Source: Sphaerolaimus hirsutus (Eukaryota; Nematoda; Chromadorea; Monhysterida; Sphaerolaimidae). From it: a stretch of DNA of 64,000 nucleotides. Below are positions 25,272 through 39,600 of the stretch, one piece after another. Under the pieces are notes generated by a model. The model was given only the letters and a program-made list of their open reading frames with translations, was not told where the DNA came from and did no database searches. Location of the stretch: assembly GCA_964036195.1 (NCBI GenBank), contig OZ038460.1:3661504-3725503 (forward strand). The letters run 5' to 3'. Position 1 is the stretch's first letter, and the number at the start of each line of letters is the position of its first letter. The translations under genes and the position numbers were made by a program.

Positions 25272-25960
25272 CTGCATGTTGAAGAAAATCTTGCACCAAA
25301 GGACGCGAAAAAAAACAATCAGGGCTCCCTAGGGGTGGGGGTGCTTGCGGGGGTTCAATAAGGGATCAAAAGGGATCGACTTTTCGGGATCGGGATTGGT
25401 TTTATACATTTTCTGTCTTTAGAGGGGGGTTAATAAATTCATAGTGTCCATTTTGAGGGGGTATTTCAAGGAAATACGGTATTTAAATATTTATGTAGCT
25501 AGAGGTTTGGGGATTGGGCAACCGCCACAGGAACAACATCAGACAGAATTATTCGGATAACAAAAAAAACCTGTTGGGCAATAAATGCTAAAAAGCAACC
25601 TCAAAAATAAAAAATCCAGCCCACCTAAGTAATGTGATGACGTAATAAATCATCGTTAGTATGCTTGTAGGGAATGGGCATCATTCATAGGAATTTCAAA
25701 GTCATGTGCATTGTGTCTCTCCAGTAAATGCGAGCTGTAAATTAATTTAGTAGCAATCTGCAAATGGATTTGACCATGTGTTAAGGGAATGTAATTTGCA
25801 TGAATTTTAATGCAATTAATGTAAGCAATTTTAGGTGAAAGCCATTTTTTATGTGAGCCAGCTGGAAAAAAAACATTGTAAATACAGTTCACGTCAAAAC
25901 GATGATATTCATGCATTTTACATAGGACAAGATATCGAACGTTTCTATTTCAATAGAATG

Positions 25961-27487
25961 TACCGTATTTACTCGAAATACCCCCCCCTCAAAATAGCCA
26001 CCATGAATTAATTGCCCCCCCTCGAAATACCCCCCAAATTGAGTGTACAGAAAACTTACATGACAAAACTGCGGTTTTATGATGTGGGTAATGCAAAACA
26101 CACGTTGAAAACAATGAATTATTACGTTAGAACAGTATTATATAAACTCTTACATATAGCGGTTATTGTTGCATTTTTCTACATCTGCAACGATGGGTAA
26201 GTTCTCAAAAAAAAAACACTTTCTGTGTTTTGAGTTTTTCAAAAATGAATACCTGTGTTTTGAGTTTTTTTCTCGAAAAAAACTTGAGTAACTCTGTTTT
26301 TATTTATGTGTTTTTTGTAAAAACTCGATTTTTTGAGTTTTTTACTAAAAAACTCGAGTTTTTTTCCAAAAAAATTGAGTTTTCCCCCCAAAAATTTCAA
26401 TTTACAGCATTTTGATCTGGAAACAGTGGTTTTCTTATAAAATATTGGTTTTACACATGTTTTAACCCCACATAACATCTGTATTCATCCAAGTGTCAAA
26501 AAGTCCATAAAAATGTCCACAATGAGGACATCAACATCACGACACCAGCAACAAAATGCCCAGAAACGACAATTTACGCAGTACTCCAAAATTCTTCAAC
26601 GGATGTGCACTGTATGGAAGACTACGGAATTGATTTGAACTACAACTACCATTTACCTCGAAATACCCCCATGGGGGTTTAGTATTTCATCAGAAAGTTT
26701 TTTAAGGATCATCGAAAATAGTAGGCATTTACGTAACCAAAACAGGTTATAAATGCGTACAAACAGGATATATTTGAAATAAACATGTAGATAGCTACAC
26801 AACCTAGTACAGTCTATGTGTAGCTGCGATGCAAATTAGCAGTAATAAATACATCATGTACATTGGATACATGATGTACATCATCCCAGAGGGGGGGTAT
26901 TTCGAGGGGGGGGCTTTTTATTTCACCAGTCCATTTTGAGGGGGGTTAATTCAAGGGTGGTTAATTCAAGGTAATAAGGTATACTTAAATGTCAAAACTT
27001 AAATTGTCAAATCCACCATGAGATGTGCATGCCATCTTGAATTTCTTTTTTGTACCATTATAAAAGATGAATACATTATGTACATATTTACATACTATAC
27101 ATGCTTATCTTATCTTGTTTAGTTTAACTGAATAAATGTGCATTCAACCGCTTCGCTGAAAAAAACAAAAACTCAAAAAAACTTTTCTGTGTTTCCGTGT
27201 TTCTGTGTTTCTGTGTTCTCCAAAAAAAAACTCATTTGAGTTTCGAGTTTTTCAAAATTTATGAGTTTCCGTGTTTCTGTGTAAAACAAAAACACAGAAA
27301 CTCAATGAGTTTCTGTGTTCAATTTCTGTGTTTTTTCCATCGTTGCATCTGCGTTCGTTACAGACGACAATTTAGTAGTGGAATTTCAAAAAAATTCTGG
27401 CGAAATAATAAGCCCCCCCCCGTTTACCCCCCTCAGAATTCTCACTCTGAAATAATACCCCCGGGGGTATTTCGAGGAAATACGGTA
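25961..27487. mobile_element. CCGTATTTACTCGAAATACCCC element split by a nested insertion
   Basis: The outer element starts TACCGTATTTACTCGAAATAC and ends GGTATTTCGAGGAAATACGGTA. It matches the intact copy at 9408-9796 on both sides of the insertion. The insertion occupies 26189-27345. Confidence 0.7.
26189..27345. mobile_element. TGAGTTTTT-word element nested in 25961-27487
   Basis: AACGATGG at the left and CCATCGTT at the right, with CATCTGC duplicated in the flanks (26182-26188 and 27346-27352; 8 bp if one mismatch is allowed). Both ends are reiterations of TGAGTTTTT, CTCGAGTTTTT and TTTCTGTGTT. A secondary CGAAATACCCC-related fragment lies inside (about 26650-26985). The empty site is seen in the 9408-9796 copy, which confirms the insertion. 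Confidence 0.7.
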
Positions 27488-29587
27488 GTCACAAGTTGTT
27501 CAAAAATGGAGACTGAAAAATAGGTATTATAATATTGTCCGCGCCCTAATACGTTTCCATGACACAATATGTATTGTCCTTTTCACGTAAATATCATTTT
27601 ATTGATCTGGTTTTCAAAAAATATCTCATGTTACAAAATACAGACAATGTTTGGGTGGAAATAAAAATCACGTGGTTTAAATTTAAGACTTGTCTTCACC
27701 CAAAATAAATACGAGTTAAAATTAGAGACGAGTCATGTGACTGCTGAACTAAATCTAGCGTATTTCCTGAATATTTTTCCAAAGAGGGAAATATGCATTT
27801 ATGTCTGCTGCCTACTCAAGAAACACAGTATGTGAATAAATGAATATGTATAGGTAGATATACATAAATACATTAGTGTCAGAAATTTCTGAGACGCCAT
27901 AAAAAGTAGGTGCCAAACACCAATTGCGCCATTCGAAATGGCACCTTGGAAGGAAATGAAGGCGAGTGCCAAAATGTTCTTTGAAAAATTTATCCCTGTG
28001 ACAACAGAGAAAAGGCGCCAGCGCCATGGCGCCTTACTATCACCAGTATCACCGTAATGTATTTGGTACTCAACTGTTCAGTTCAGAAAACACTCCAATT
28101 GTTACTTTCATTTCTGGAAATTTAAAGCAGCCTAATAACTTTCCATTTCTGCAGTGCGAAACTGCACGAAAAAATTCTCTCTCGTGAAAATAGGCAGTGA
28201 ACTAGTGAAAAAGCACAAATGACAATCTTTTTGAACTTTTTAAAATTTTCGGACAGAAACAAACAAAAAATAAAAAGTTTGCCAGTCAGCTGACATGGCT
28301 GCCAAAAGACATTGGCATAAGGGAGTAAAACGGATTAGCGGCGAAATAATAGGGTGGGTAAGTGCTACGCCCGAATGCAGACGACGCATTAGCGTTGGGA
28401 TTTTATTTCATGTACATTATTTAAGAAACTTTACCTAGGTTAAAATGTGTGTTGATAAAAATAGTATATCTTTTTTTATAGAAAATATATAGCATTTCCA
28501 TCCGGTGGCAGCAAATTATACATCATGTAAACATTGCATACATGATGAACGTTATTCCAGACTGGGGTATTGCGAGGCTGGTTTATGTTTTCCTCACCTC
28601 GAAAAGAGCATTTCGGGGGGTATTTCGAGGAGGGTAATTGAACGGGGGTTTATTCTAGGGGTAATTCAACCGGGGGGTATTTTGAGGAGGGTCATTCTAG
28701 GTGGTAATCCAAGCGGGGGGGAGGGGGATATTTTGGCGGTGCACTAGTACGCACAAATGCCCATTACGCACATTTTAGTGTTTTTTCACTTGACACTTTT
28801 TCAAGTGATTTTCAGATATGAGTGAAGTGAAAAAAAGTTGCGCAATGACATTAGTGAACTTTTTTCACTTCACTCATATCTGAAAATCACTCTAAAAATT
28901 GTCAAGTGAAAAAACGGTGAAAAATGGCTATAATGGCTATTTTTGATGGTAATGGGCATTTGTGCGTAATAGGCCTGCCCCGGGTATGGCGGTAGGAAAT
29001 ACGGTAGTTCCATTTTTAAGCTTATTTGTGCTTGCAAACGTAGTGGAAAATCCACAACAGATTTTGTTCAGAAGTAATAAAAACAAAAATAGGTCATAGC
29101 TTTTTCACAGCTTCCGCGCAAAAAAAATTCAAATTGAAAAATTGGAATTCAAAATAAACTTTCGACCGCTAGTAAATAATAAAAGCGCCCGGAATCGGTT
29201 CGAGTGACAACAGCCAAAAGTGAGAAAAAGTGTGCCGTGTTGTCTAAACACAGGTGATAAATAATTATGATGCATTTCAGTGTAAAAAACATTGATAACA
29301 TATTTAAATACATGACATAGGTGTCACCATGGGAAAACTATTCGACAGACAGAAATGACTATAAAAAACAAGTAATAAAGGTAAACAAATAAACAACAAT
29401 AAATTTAACTGAGAATAGAGAAATAACACGTTCGCAATATCATTGAAACGTATTATCCTGAACAAAAGGAAATTAGACAAAATTGGGCAAATAATTAATT
29501 ACCGATCGCCGTCCGTGCGGAAGCAATTTTTCACACTGAAAAATACACTTTTCAAATCTAGGTTTTGCTAACTGGAGCACGCATACA
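27488..29587. other. Non-coding interval with several repeat fragments
   Basis: No exon recognised. It contains a GGCGCC-rich block (about 27890-28045), a GGGGGTATTTCGAGG fragment (about 28610-28745), and an inverted repeat with arms of roughly 80 bp (28751-28973, loop near 28845). The rest is A+T-rich. The missing first exon of trehalase could be here or in 25272-25960, but I cannot see it. Confidence 0.5.
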
Positions 29588-30009
29588 CAGGGCCGTATCC
29601 AGGGGGGGGGGGCGGGGGGGGCTGCAGCCCCCCCCCTTCCCGGGGTGAGACCAGAAAATGCCACTTTTTCAACGTCAGCGTAAAATATTTTTGCGCGCCA
29701 GCGCGCATTTTTCACCACACTGATGTTTTATCAGCAGATGTGCTCCCTGTGGCCGAAATCCTTATAAATATACTCAATTGTGTGCTGTTTGCTGTATTTG
29801 TATGTATATTTACATACATATACAGCGTTCCATGGCGCCGACGCCAACGCCAATGGCGCCATGGCGTTGCACCTACTAGTGGCGCCAGCGCCATGGCGCC
29901 ATTCCGCCACACTGTACGTTCAATTTTAGGGGGGAGGGGCTGAGTCCCCCCGCTCGACGGCCTCCGTAAACAAGCAGCCCCCCGCTCAAAAATCCTGGAT
30001 ACGTCCCTG
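29588..30009. mobile_element. hAT-like element with CAGGGACGTATCCAGG ends
   Basis: Left end CAGGGCCGTATCCAGGGGG, right end CCTGGATACGTCCCTG, flanked by a perfect 8-bp duplication CGCATACA (29580-29587 and 30010-30017). G and C runs lie inside both ends, and GGCGCC words fill part of the middle. This end sequence is typical of non-autonomous hAT elements in many invertebrates. The same ends bound the 4.56 kb element at 38949. Confidence 0.85.
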
Positions 30010-30621
30010 CGCATACACCTACTTGTCTAGACTGGAAGTGAAAAATTGAAAATTGCCTCTACTCTGGAAGTCGAGAGCTACTGTAATAGACATTGATAAA
30101 AAATTGCAGTCATTTGAGGTAGGTGTTCCAAAATAAAGTGAACACTCACACTGCGCAAATGAGTGGGTAAAAAAACAGATTCAAGAAATTCCATGCATTT
30201 TTATCACAATCAGTGACTTCATTCAAAATTGACAATAATCTCATTCAGTACGAAAACAACCAACAACAGCGTCACTTTTACCGTATAATTTTGAATAAAC
30301 CCCCAGATGATGTTTAGCCGGAGAAATTATTTAAGGATAGAGCTATCACAGAGATTTCCTTATTATCAATAAATTGTGAAGATCAGGTGAGACAGTAAAC
30401 AGATTAAATTTGATGAAAAAAACAGGTTTGAAAAACACAGTGCACTAATTTCTGCACCCGCACTTACCTCCGTCCGATTACGGGCGGGGGAGTTGTCCAA
30501 ACGGGGTCATTTTGTCTACTCATTTCAATGGGGAATTACTACACAAGTGAGGGGCTTATTCGAGTGGGTGTATTCGAGGGTTGAGGTTCAAAAGTATACG
30601 GTAAATAAAACCAGCGAAATT

Positions 30622-33600
30622 TCACCCGCTACACGAAGCATTGACAATCATATCAATCTGACCCACGAGCGAGTGCATCCGTTTCTGACACTGCAGCTCC
30701 GTGTCGACATTGCGGGAAAATTCGTTCAATTGTGAAATGAACCTGTCGTCCAACAGTTCGGACAGGTCGCCGCTGTACAACTCTGCGATTTGGCACGATG
30801 CCAATTAGAGTGTAAGTGAAAAATAGCGTGCTGCGCCAATTATAAAAATAGAGTAAAATGCACTGTAGACGGGGGCAAGGATATATTCAGTGTGGCCCAT
30901 TTACATATTTGTAAAATGTATTTTTCGGTTGACGGATGAGCGACTGTCAACTAGCAAGTGTAGCAGCATTACAATGGCAGTAAAAAATGTCAACACATAA
31001 CAGAATGCCCCAGCGTACGGCCAGACCACGGTGAATGTACGCCATCCCGTCTGATCTGGCAAGTCAAGCACCTTCGGGCCGGGTTAGTACTTGGATCGGA
31101 GACGGCCTGGGAACCCCCGGTGCTGTACGCTCTTTTTGCACTTTTTTCGTTCACTAGACAAAACTTTGGAATCCACAGGAGAGAAATTATACTTATTGGC
31201 AAACTTTCTTTTCTTGAAATTTTGATTTTATTAATGCCATTCAATGTGTCCTTCAGAAAAACTTGGGGCATGCATTCCGCCGAGTATCACTATACGCAAA
31301 TATTTCTGTCTGTTATTATAAAAACACAAGTAAGTTGGAGTGCAAAGCAGGCGAAACTTACATTCTACGAAAAAGGCACCCCATACTTAAAAGCCAAAAA
31401 AACCCCACCCCATCCCATAACCAACCTACAACCACCTCAGCCACGCGCCTTAAAAGGGGCCCACACCCAGGCCTCATCAAATTCTTCCTACACGCAAACA
31501 CCAAAGGCGCCAGGGTGCGGCCAGTGCGCCCCGCGATCGCAGTGCGTAGGGCGCCGCGCCTGTCCAACTCGCGCAGCACGGCCAACACGGGGCTGGAGGA
31601 GTGCGCGTGCTGCGTGGTGTGGGTGCGGTGTGGGTGCGAATGGGATTTGGCTTGTGGGAGTGGGAATGGATTTATTGGGTTGGCTATTTGTGGGGCTGTT
31701 TAAAGGGGCTGTTTTGCCTTTTTGTGGGGATGAGGGGCTGTTTAAATTTGTGGGGATGAGGGGCTGTTTAAATATTAGTTTTGCCGGATTTGAGAGGATT
31801 TTATAATGGACTGCTTTTATTTTTTTGTCTGCCGTATCTAGAATAATGAAGTTCCGCCCCACTGGATCATTTTTTCGACACAGAAAAAATGACGTATTAC
31901 TAACTATCAAGACGTGGGTGAGCGCTTCCGAGTGCTTGTACGCTCGCAAAAGACGGTCGTGTTTCATCAGCTGTGGCCGAACTTCAAGTGGCACTTCAAT
32001 TTCATTCTGCGAATAAAAAAGTGCGCAAAAAGTGATTAGGTATACCACGCACGCGAGTACATATTGAAAATAAACATAAAACCCGTGCCTTGATACTCTG
32101 CGTACATTAGTATTTACGTATTTACTGGCAACGTGCCAGCAATAACTGATAAATACAACACTGGAAAAAATTCAAAGAATAACTACTAATTCGAAGAATA
32201 ACTACTGTCAAAGCATGTCGCAGTTACATTTGAACCGCAACTGAATTTTTCACGATTTTATGGACAGAATCACGCGTGTGAGCAATTGTTGGCATTTTGC
32301 CAATACGAAATCAAGTATCAGTATCAAGTCACTTCAAAACGCACCTCAAATCTGCCCAATCTTTTCAACTTGAACGTGGCCTTCCTGTGCTTGCTGGACA
32401 TCTTGGCTAGGACGGCGCGCTCCTGCAACACGTGCTGCTCGGGCATGCGTTGGCTGATTGCCAATAAGCCGCCGCCTGCCATGCCCACCGCTAGAAACTC
32501 GTCGTTGTTCTGCGGTTCAGGTGGGTGGGATGATATAAATAGTGAATACTGTATTTACTCGAATAATCCCCCTGTTAGACTAGCGAGGAAAATAATCCCC
32601 CTTGAATAGCCCCGCCCCCCCCCCCCCCTCAAAAAAGTTTGAAGAAAAAATAATTCCCCCAGGAATTATTCGAGTAAATACGTATACGGTATATTTGCAG
32701 TAATCTTTTATTTCAGGTTAACCCGTGTGAGACTTTCAGCTATTTACACACTCATTTAACTGGCGCCATCCACATACCCGCTAAAATATCTAACGATAAC
32801 ATTTCCAGCATTAAGTTGAATCCCATGTACCACAAACAGACCGATAAATCCAAAGTGAGTATAGGCGCAGCACATTCCAGCGAGTGCACCTCGGCCATAG
32901 TTGTAACGTCCACTATCTTGATGTGTCTGCGGTCAAATACAAGTTTGCAAACAAACAAAATGATTTTAGTTCTAATTCTATTATGTTATATTGAAATTAT
33001 GGACTTACCGACTTTTAGTAATCAGTGACGACAATGGACTTAGCGACTTTCTTACAATGTTTATCGACTTCTTACAATGGACTTATCGACTTTGCCTCGA
33101 TACATCATGGAGTTATCGATTTCTTGCAAGAAATTTTTTAAATTTATTCCCAATTGAATCAAGGGTCAAAATGTGACACTTAAAGAAGTGGCAAGTGACA
33201 TTGAAAAAATTGGAAAATCATGATAAATGTGCGACGCCAATTGTAGGAGGGATCGACTTCTAGAAGTAGACACCTCAATTATATTCTTAACCAATAAAAT
33301 AAAATACAATAAAGTAGACACCTCAACAATCTATAAAATACAAACCTGTCCAAACTGGCCGTGCACAATCTGCTACGTTTTGACGCCCACGCCAGCGCGG
33401 TCACAGTTTTATGGTGCAGTTCTAATGTTGCTAAGGGCTGTGAATTGCCAGCGTCTTTGCTCAGAGTGGACACGTCCCAGATTTTGACAATATTTCCACC
33501 TGTAAGGGGTGTGATAGTTTGTTTTTGTGATTTTTCTGCTGATTTTCATCCTAGCTAGAAGACTATTTTCGAAGTGTAATGTGTATGTGATGTGTGAATC

Positions 33601-36600
33601 TGTAGTTATATACCCGCTATAAGCCATTTTTCACTCAGTTTGAGCAATTTTATCGCTTTTTTCCTTTATCTACACCAGAAAAAAGCATACAAAAACATAA
33701 CATTCAACCCTCAAAATATTTTCAGTAGTGTATCCTGACTTGCGAGGAATTTATTATCTATCTCAACGCCCAAGAAGGTCCAAACCTACAAAACCTTTCT
33801 GTGACAACGTTTTTGATTCTATTTTCACTTACCAGCGGTGGCAATCATTCTGGCAGCGGGATAAGCGAGCACAGATTCTATAGGAAATCCGTGATCTGCC
33901 GCCGCGACGCACGCCTCATTTTGGGCTAATCGACAGTCCCAAATTTTCATGTGATGATCGTAGGAGCCTTCATTAAAATTGAAAATTGGTCCGAATTTTG
34001 TGTTGATGTGGCCAACACACTTCACTAGTTTAAAGCGAAAATTTTTGGGATTATGAAAAATTTAAAAATTGATTTGGAAAATGATAAAAAGAAACTGAAA
34101 AATATATTTGAATTCACCATAAATAATTATTTCAGACGACGGTAGTTTACAGACTTCTTATTCAAACGCGTCCAAATTTATCGATTTCCGAAATTTCGGC
34201 GTCAACTAAAATCAAAGTATCAATAAAAAAAACATCGCAGCGCCGGCGACACCAACCAGAAATGACAACATTTTCATCTGCATCAGACACATCCAAAGCC
34301 CTGACAAAATCGCTGTGCGCCATTGAATTGTCGGCGCCGGTATCAAAAAGGCATTCTTCCCTGCCAACGTGCCACCTTTTGACAATTTTGTCATCTCCGC
34401 ACGAGAAAACTGTGGGGCCATTGGCGGAAAATTTCACTTTTCGCACGGTGCCAGTGTGCGCCTTGTTGAATTGACGCAGGGCTGATCTGTATTTGGGAGG
34501 AATTTGTGAAGTGTTGTTTTAAAAATCTGATCTGCGATTCGGGAACTGGCGCTGAGTAGACTAGTTGAAGGCAGCCGTCAACTCATTCTGGTGTCAATTC
34601 AGATTTTAGTTGCAGGGTCACAGGACAATGTTCGAATGGACACGCTGAAATAATGAAAAATGAATTTTTCTGGCGTGTCCATTTGAATTGTCCATCGTTC
34701 TGTGAATTGTCAAGGACCAGTTGATATCAGACGCGTAAACGCAAATAACGGTACAAAATGGATACACGAAACCAGTCCCTCAGCGTACGGCCAGACCACG
34801 GTGAATGTACGCCATCCCGTCTGATCTGGCAAGTCAAGCACCTTCGGGCCGGGTTAGTACTTGGATCGGAGACGGCCTGGGAACCCCCGGTGCTGTACGC
34901 TCTTTTTGCACTTTTTTGTTTTCACAAGAAAATTCAATTTTTCGTTACAAGTGCCATCTGCCTATACCTAACCAGCGCACTTTTAGTTCTTGGAGTTGGT
35001 TTCTCACTTAAAAATTTATGAACAAATAACACTATTATTTCATAACTAATCAATCTTAATTTTAGACCATTAAGGACCATTTCACACACCATAGGCCCCA
35101 CACACGCTAGTTGACATCGACACCAAATGTCAACTGGTGGCGATCCTGATTCAAAGCTTGCTGACGAGTGGACGAACGACGTTCAAACACGTTTAAAATT
35201 CAATCTTTGAATTAGGAACGGAACCAGTTGACATTTGGTGTTGATGTCAACTAGCGTGTGTGGGCCCATAAAAGCAAAAAGGATTTTCAGGATCATTCAA
35301 GACCCACTTTGTAGCCACCCCAAAAACCCAGCCAACACAGACCCACCTAGCATGCTGATTAGCATGATACAGCCTCAGCGCACCCTCCTCACCCCCCACA
35401 GCCACCAGGGCCCCATCTCGTCTGTAGTCAACGCACGTGGCCGCCTGCTTGAAACGGGTTAGCCTATGCACTAGGTTGCCCGTTGTCGCTGAGTAGAAGG
35501 CTACCTGGAGGGTGGGTGGAGGGTGGGTAGAGGGTTTGAGGTTGAGTGAGGTTGGGACGGGGAGCGTTGATGTGGGTGTTTGAGGGTTTTTTTGGATATT
35601 TTTTATTGAATATTTGTTTACAATATTTGATAGCATTTATTTTAGACTTAATGAGGTCAATATTCCTTTTTCAGATTTGAGAACGGCTGAATTGACAGGC
35701 TCTGGATTTTACATCCTGGTAGATGGTCGCAGAAATGGATGTCACAGACAAAAGGCACAGTACACAGCCAAGTTCCGCTGCCGCAACATTTCGCCATCCA
35801 CAAAATGGATATGGTACACAGCCCCAAAGGCGACCCAACTTTCCAAAAAAGCATTTTTCACTTCCCTAATGCAAGTTAGCGAGCAGTCAGTTTTTGTCAG
35901 GATTGTGCTATTTAATTGGAGAAAACCGGCACACAGACCCATGAAAAATTGATTACAGTTAAACCGCACTGAACAACAATCGCGCTTAGACATTTACTCC
36001 TTCAATTAACAAAAGTATCGAAAAATTAAAACAGGATGATTTCAGGCAATAATAACGATAGCCCGCAAACAATGCTTCTATTTCAGGAATTAGGCGAGTA
36101 AAAATGTCGTAAAAATAAATCAAAATACCACCTTAATTCCACAAAACACAGGTCCCGACTTAGTAGACTACATAAGCGATCAGGAAACAATTCCAAGCAT
36201 TGTCAAGTGACAAGTCAAGTGTCAAAAGTCATAAAAAGCTACAATTTACAAGTCAAGTGTCAACTAAAAATGCAATTTCAGTTACATTTTTAGTTACCAG
36301 TTACCATGCAACTTGTAACCTTTGTCAACTCAAGGCACTTCTCTTGTCACTTGACAATGTCTGAAATTGGCGCCAGGTAACAATGGACGAGCCAACTACG
36401 GGTTACATGGGCGTGAAACACCTGCTCAACTGCTTGCTACTGGGCCAAGAATTCATACCCGTGCCGCTGTTGGAAACGGCCAGCTCATACTTCACGTGAG
36501 CCAACACTATTGGATTTTTAGACACGTGGGCCAGTCCCGCACTAGGTAAAATGTCGTGTAAAATTAGAGGAAAAAGCAAAAAAAAATAAGCGGGAAGTAC

Positions 36601-39600
36601 ATTTGACATGACATTTCACCAAATAGGTATCGCCAAATATAACCTAACGTCAAATAACAACCCCTCTCCAAGGTGACTCTACTAAAAAAAAATTAATCTT
36701 AAAAATCCCACTTCACCCCCCCCCCCCTCCCCAGCCCCTGGAGCACGTTCGTAGCGGCGACGCCCAAGGGCTCCGTGTGCACGGGGGAGGCGACCACGCG
36801 GCAACTGCGCCCCTTGGGCCACCTGGCGCTGCTGATCGACACCGCCAGTCCCGCTTTCATTGCGAAAACGGCGCAGAATTGGCCCGTTGCCACGCTGGGA
36901 AAGCCCAGGACTGTCGGCTTGCACTACACGTGGGTTTGAGGTTTGAAGCGTGTGGGGTTGGGCTTGCAGACATGAGTTGACGATGCCTCAATTGACGAAC
37001 TGTTACTTTCCGGAAATTATTCCGGAAAATGCTAACTGTCTTACACCCACCAATTACCAATTAAAGCACTGTCGCAATTAGGGTTGACGGGAAAAGTCAG
37101 ATATAAAAAAATCAGATTTTATAAATGGCTCAAAACTTGGGAATGAGCAAGAATAGAATCTTATCTGATATGTAGAATATAAATTATTTACGTATATGAA
37201 GCGACACATCATTTCTAGAAAAATAATTTTTTTCTCCACCTTTTAATTCAATCAAAAATGTTAAAAAAATCCATTGTCACCCCATCTCACCCCCCTCCCC
37301 CAGCATACGTCGTCACGTACCCTGGCGCACCTCAGCCAGCGAGTCCACGCCCAAACTCGCGGTGCCGCGCCGGCGCGCCAGCACGATGGCCTCCCGCTTC
37401 TCGTTGGGCAAGTGGAAAGCCCGACTGCACATGCCCGACATCAACCCGGAAACGGGCAGGCCCGACAGCGTGCGGGCGGGCAGTGTTTTGAGGAGGCAGC
37501 AAATGACCACTGAGGAGAGGGAAAGGGAGGCTAGGATGTGGTGGGTTCAGGGGTGGGGTGAAGGGGGGGTTGATGTTTGTTTGGAAGGAGTGAGCCTACA
37601 GTGACATTGGCCCGCTTGGCAGCGTGCCAGATTTTTGGTGGGATATTCTGCTTGTAACATTTGGTATTGAATTCCTTTAAACATATAAGTTTGCAGTGCA
37701 ATAAATTACAACGGACACGGCTTTACACAGGGACGCGATGGTGAATGAGCCAGAAAATATCGGCGGCGGCGACAGATACGTTCAGTTGACTGTCGAGGGC
37801 GGGCTAATTATCACACAGGTAAAAACAGGGACGCATCCAGTATTTTGAGAAGTGTCAAGAATTTGGAAAAACTACTGCTGAATGTCAAGCGTCAACTGAT
37901 TATTTACAAAGATTTACAACAGTTACACGAATATGTGTTTTCTGTTGACAATCGACATTTAATTTGCAGCGTCTCATGTTGTTTTTTTACCCAGTCCTGG
38001 CTCCTTGCCAAAATTGTGAATTGTCCCTCAGCAGTTCCTAATCTATTCACAATTCTGCACAGATAGCAGATATCGCCCCTGGGGAATGCGTAGTGGACAA
38101 TGGCTTAGTTGCCGCCGTGAGCCGACTGCACAAATTCGCCAATCTCACGCAGGCTGAGATGGCGAGTGAAGAGTTTCTACAGGTAGTCAAGTGCGCGCGG
38201 AACTTTGGTCATTTGCAAATGTAACCACCAGTTGACAGAAATGTGTGTCAACTGGTCTATGTCAACTCAGATTTCGGCTTCACATGTCGCAGAGCGATCT
38301 TTCCAATGCACTTGCCGTAATATTTATATTTCAACATCACCGCATGTGCATTTGGAGATCGCTCTGCGATACGTGAAGCCGAAATCTGAGTTGACAGACC
38401 AGTTGACACATGTGTGTCAACTAGTGTGCAGTCGCAAATAAACACAAACGAACACAGGCGATCGGGCCCCAATTATGGGACACCATTGGGAGAAACCAAG
38501 CCGACGCAGTACAAGCGGCGCGGCAAAAACTCGTAGCCCAGCTGGAAAAGGAACAATTGGACAGCGCGAAAAAACTCGACGATTCTGGAGAATATGAAAG
38601 TATCGATGGTACGTAAAATTTACAGGGTGCGGCAATTCAGACGCCCCCTCTAGATTTCGAATAACTTGTCATTGGGTCGTCGGATTCACGTCAAATTTTA
38701 GGTCAACATTAACAACTAAATAGGAAAGGATCGCTGAAAATATGGCTGCGATAGCTCCACTCGTTCACAAGTTATTCATGCAAACGCGTAATTGTCACTT
38801 TTCCACCACGGTGTGATATCGTTCAAACGGGATTGAGTTTTCGGGACAGGGATCGGATTGTTTTTTCAGTTTTTTTCTTCTGACTTTCTCTTCCCAGCGG
38901 CACGCCTAAATGCGTGCACGCCCGCCACCAATTCGCTATGCCCATAAGCAGGGACGTATCCAGGATTTTTGAGCGGGGGGGCTGCTTGTTTACGGAGCCC
39001 GGCGAGCGGGGGGGGGGGGGCTCAGCCCCCCCCCTAAAATTTTTGCCCATGTAGTGACGAAATAGCGCCATGGCGCTGGCGCCATTCGTAGGCGCCACGC
39101 CATGGCGTAATTGGCGCTGGCGCCAGTGCCTGAAACCACTGTATATGTATGTAAACTAGCAGGATTCTCTCCGACCTTCGGTCGGGTTTTGTGGTTCTCT
39201 ACAATTAATACCATTGGAGAAAATATGATACTTTAGTTAAGTTTGCCCACATGCTAGGCATGTGTTTTGAAATGCAGTATGTAATGTACCAACAATAACA
39301 AGACCAATACCAAAGATGCAATGTTTTGGAATGGATTTTTGTAAACTTGGTTGGTAAAATGTAAAACTGTTAACTGTAAAATGGTTGGGCATGAAACTCG
39401 GTAGTAAAATGTGGACAGTTTGCGATTTGGTATGATGGTGTGCAGTGTGCATTCTGTGTGGTATAGGTTTTGTGTTATGATAGTGTGGTTTTTGCAAGGT
39501 GTCAAACTTTGTTGTAATCTTCAATTGGTTACATTTGTGCTTTGCTGTTCTTTTTGTGTTTGTAAATCCTTGTGGTATTAATTGTAGAGAACCACAAAAC

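Noticed and set aside
35614-35952. 112-codon plus-strand frame
   Set aside because: Another frame in the same place provides the first exon of the nested gene with correct phase. This one has no compatible splice partner.
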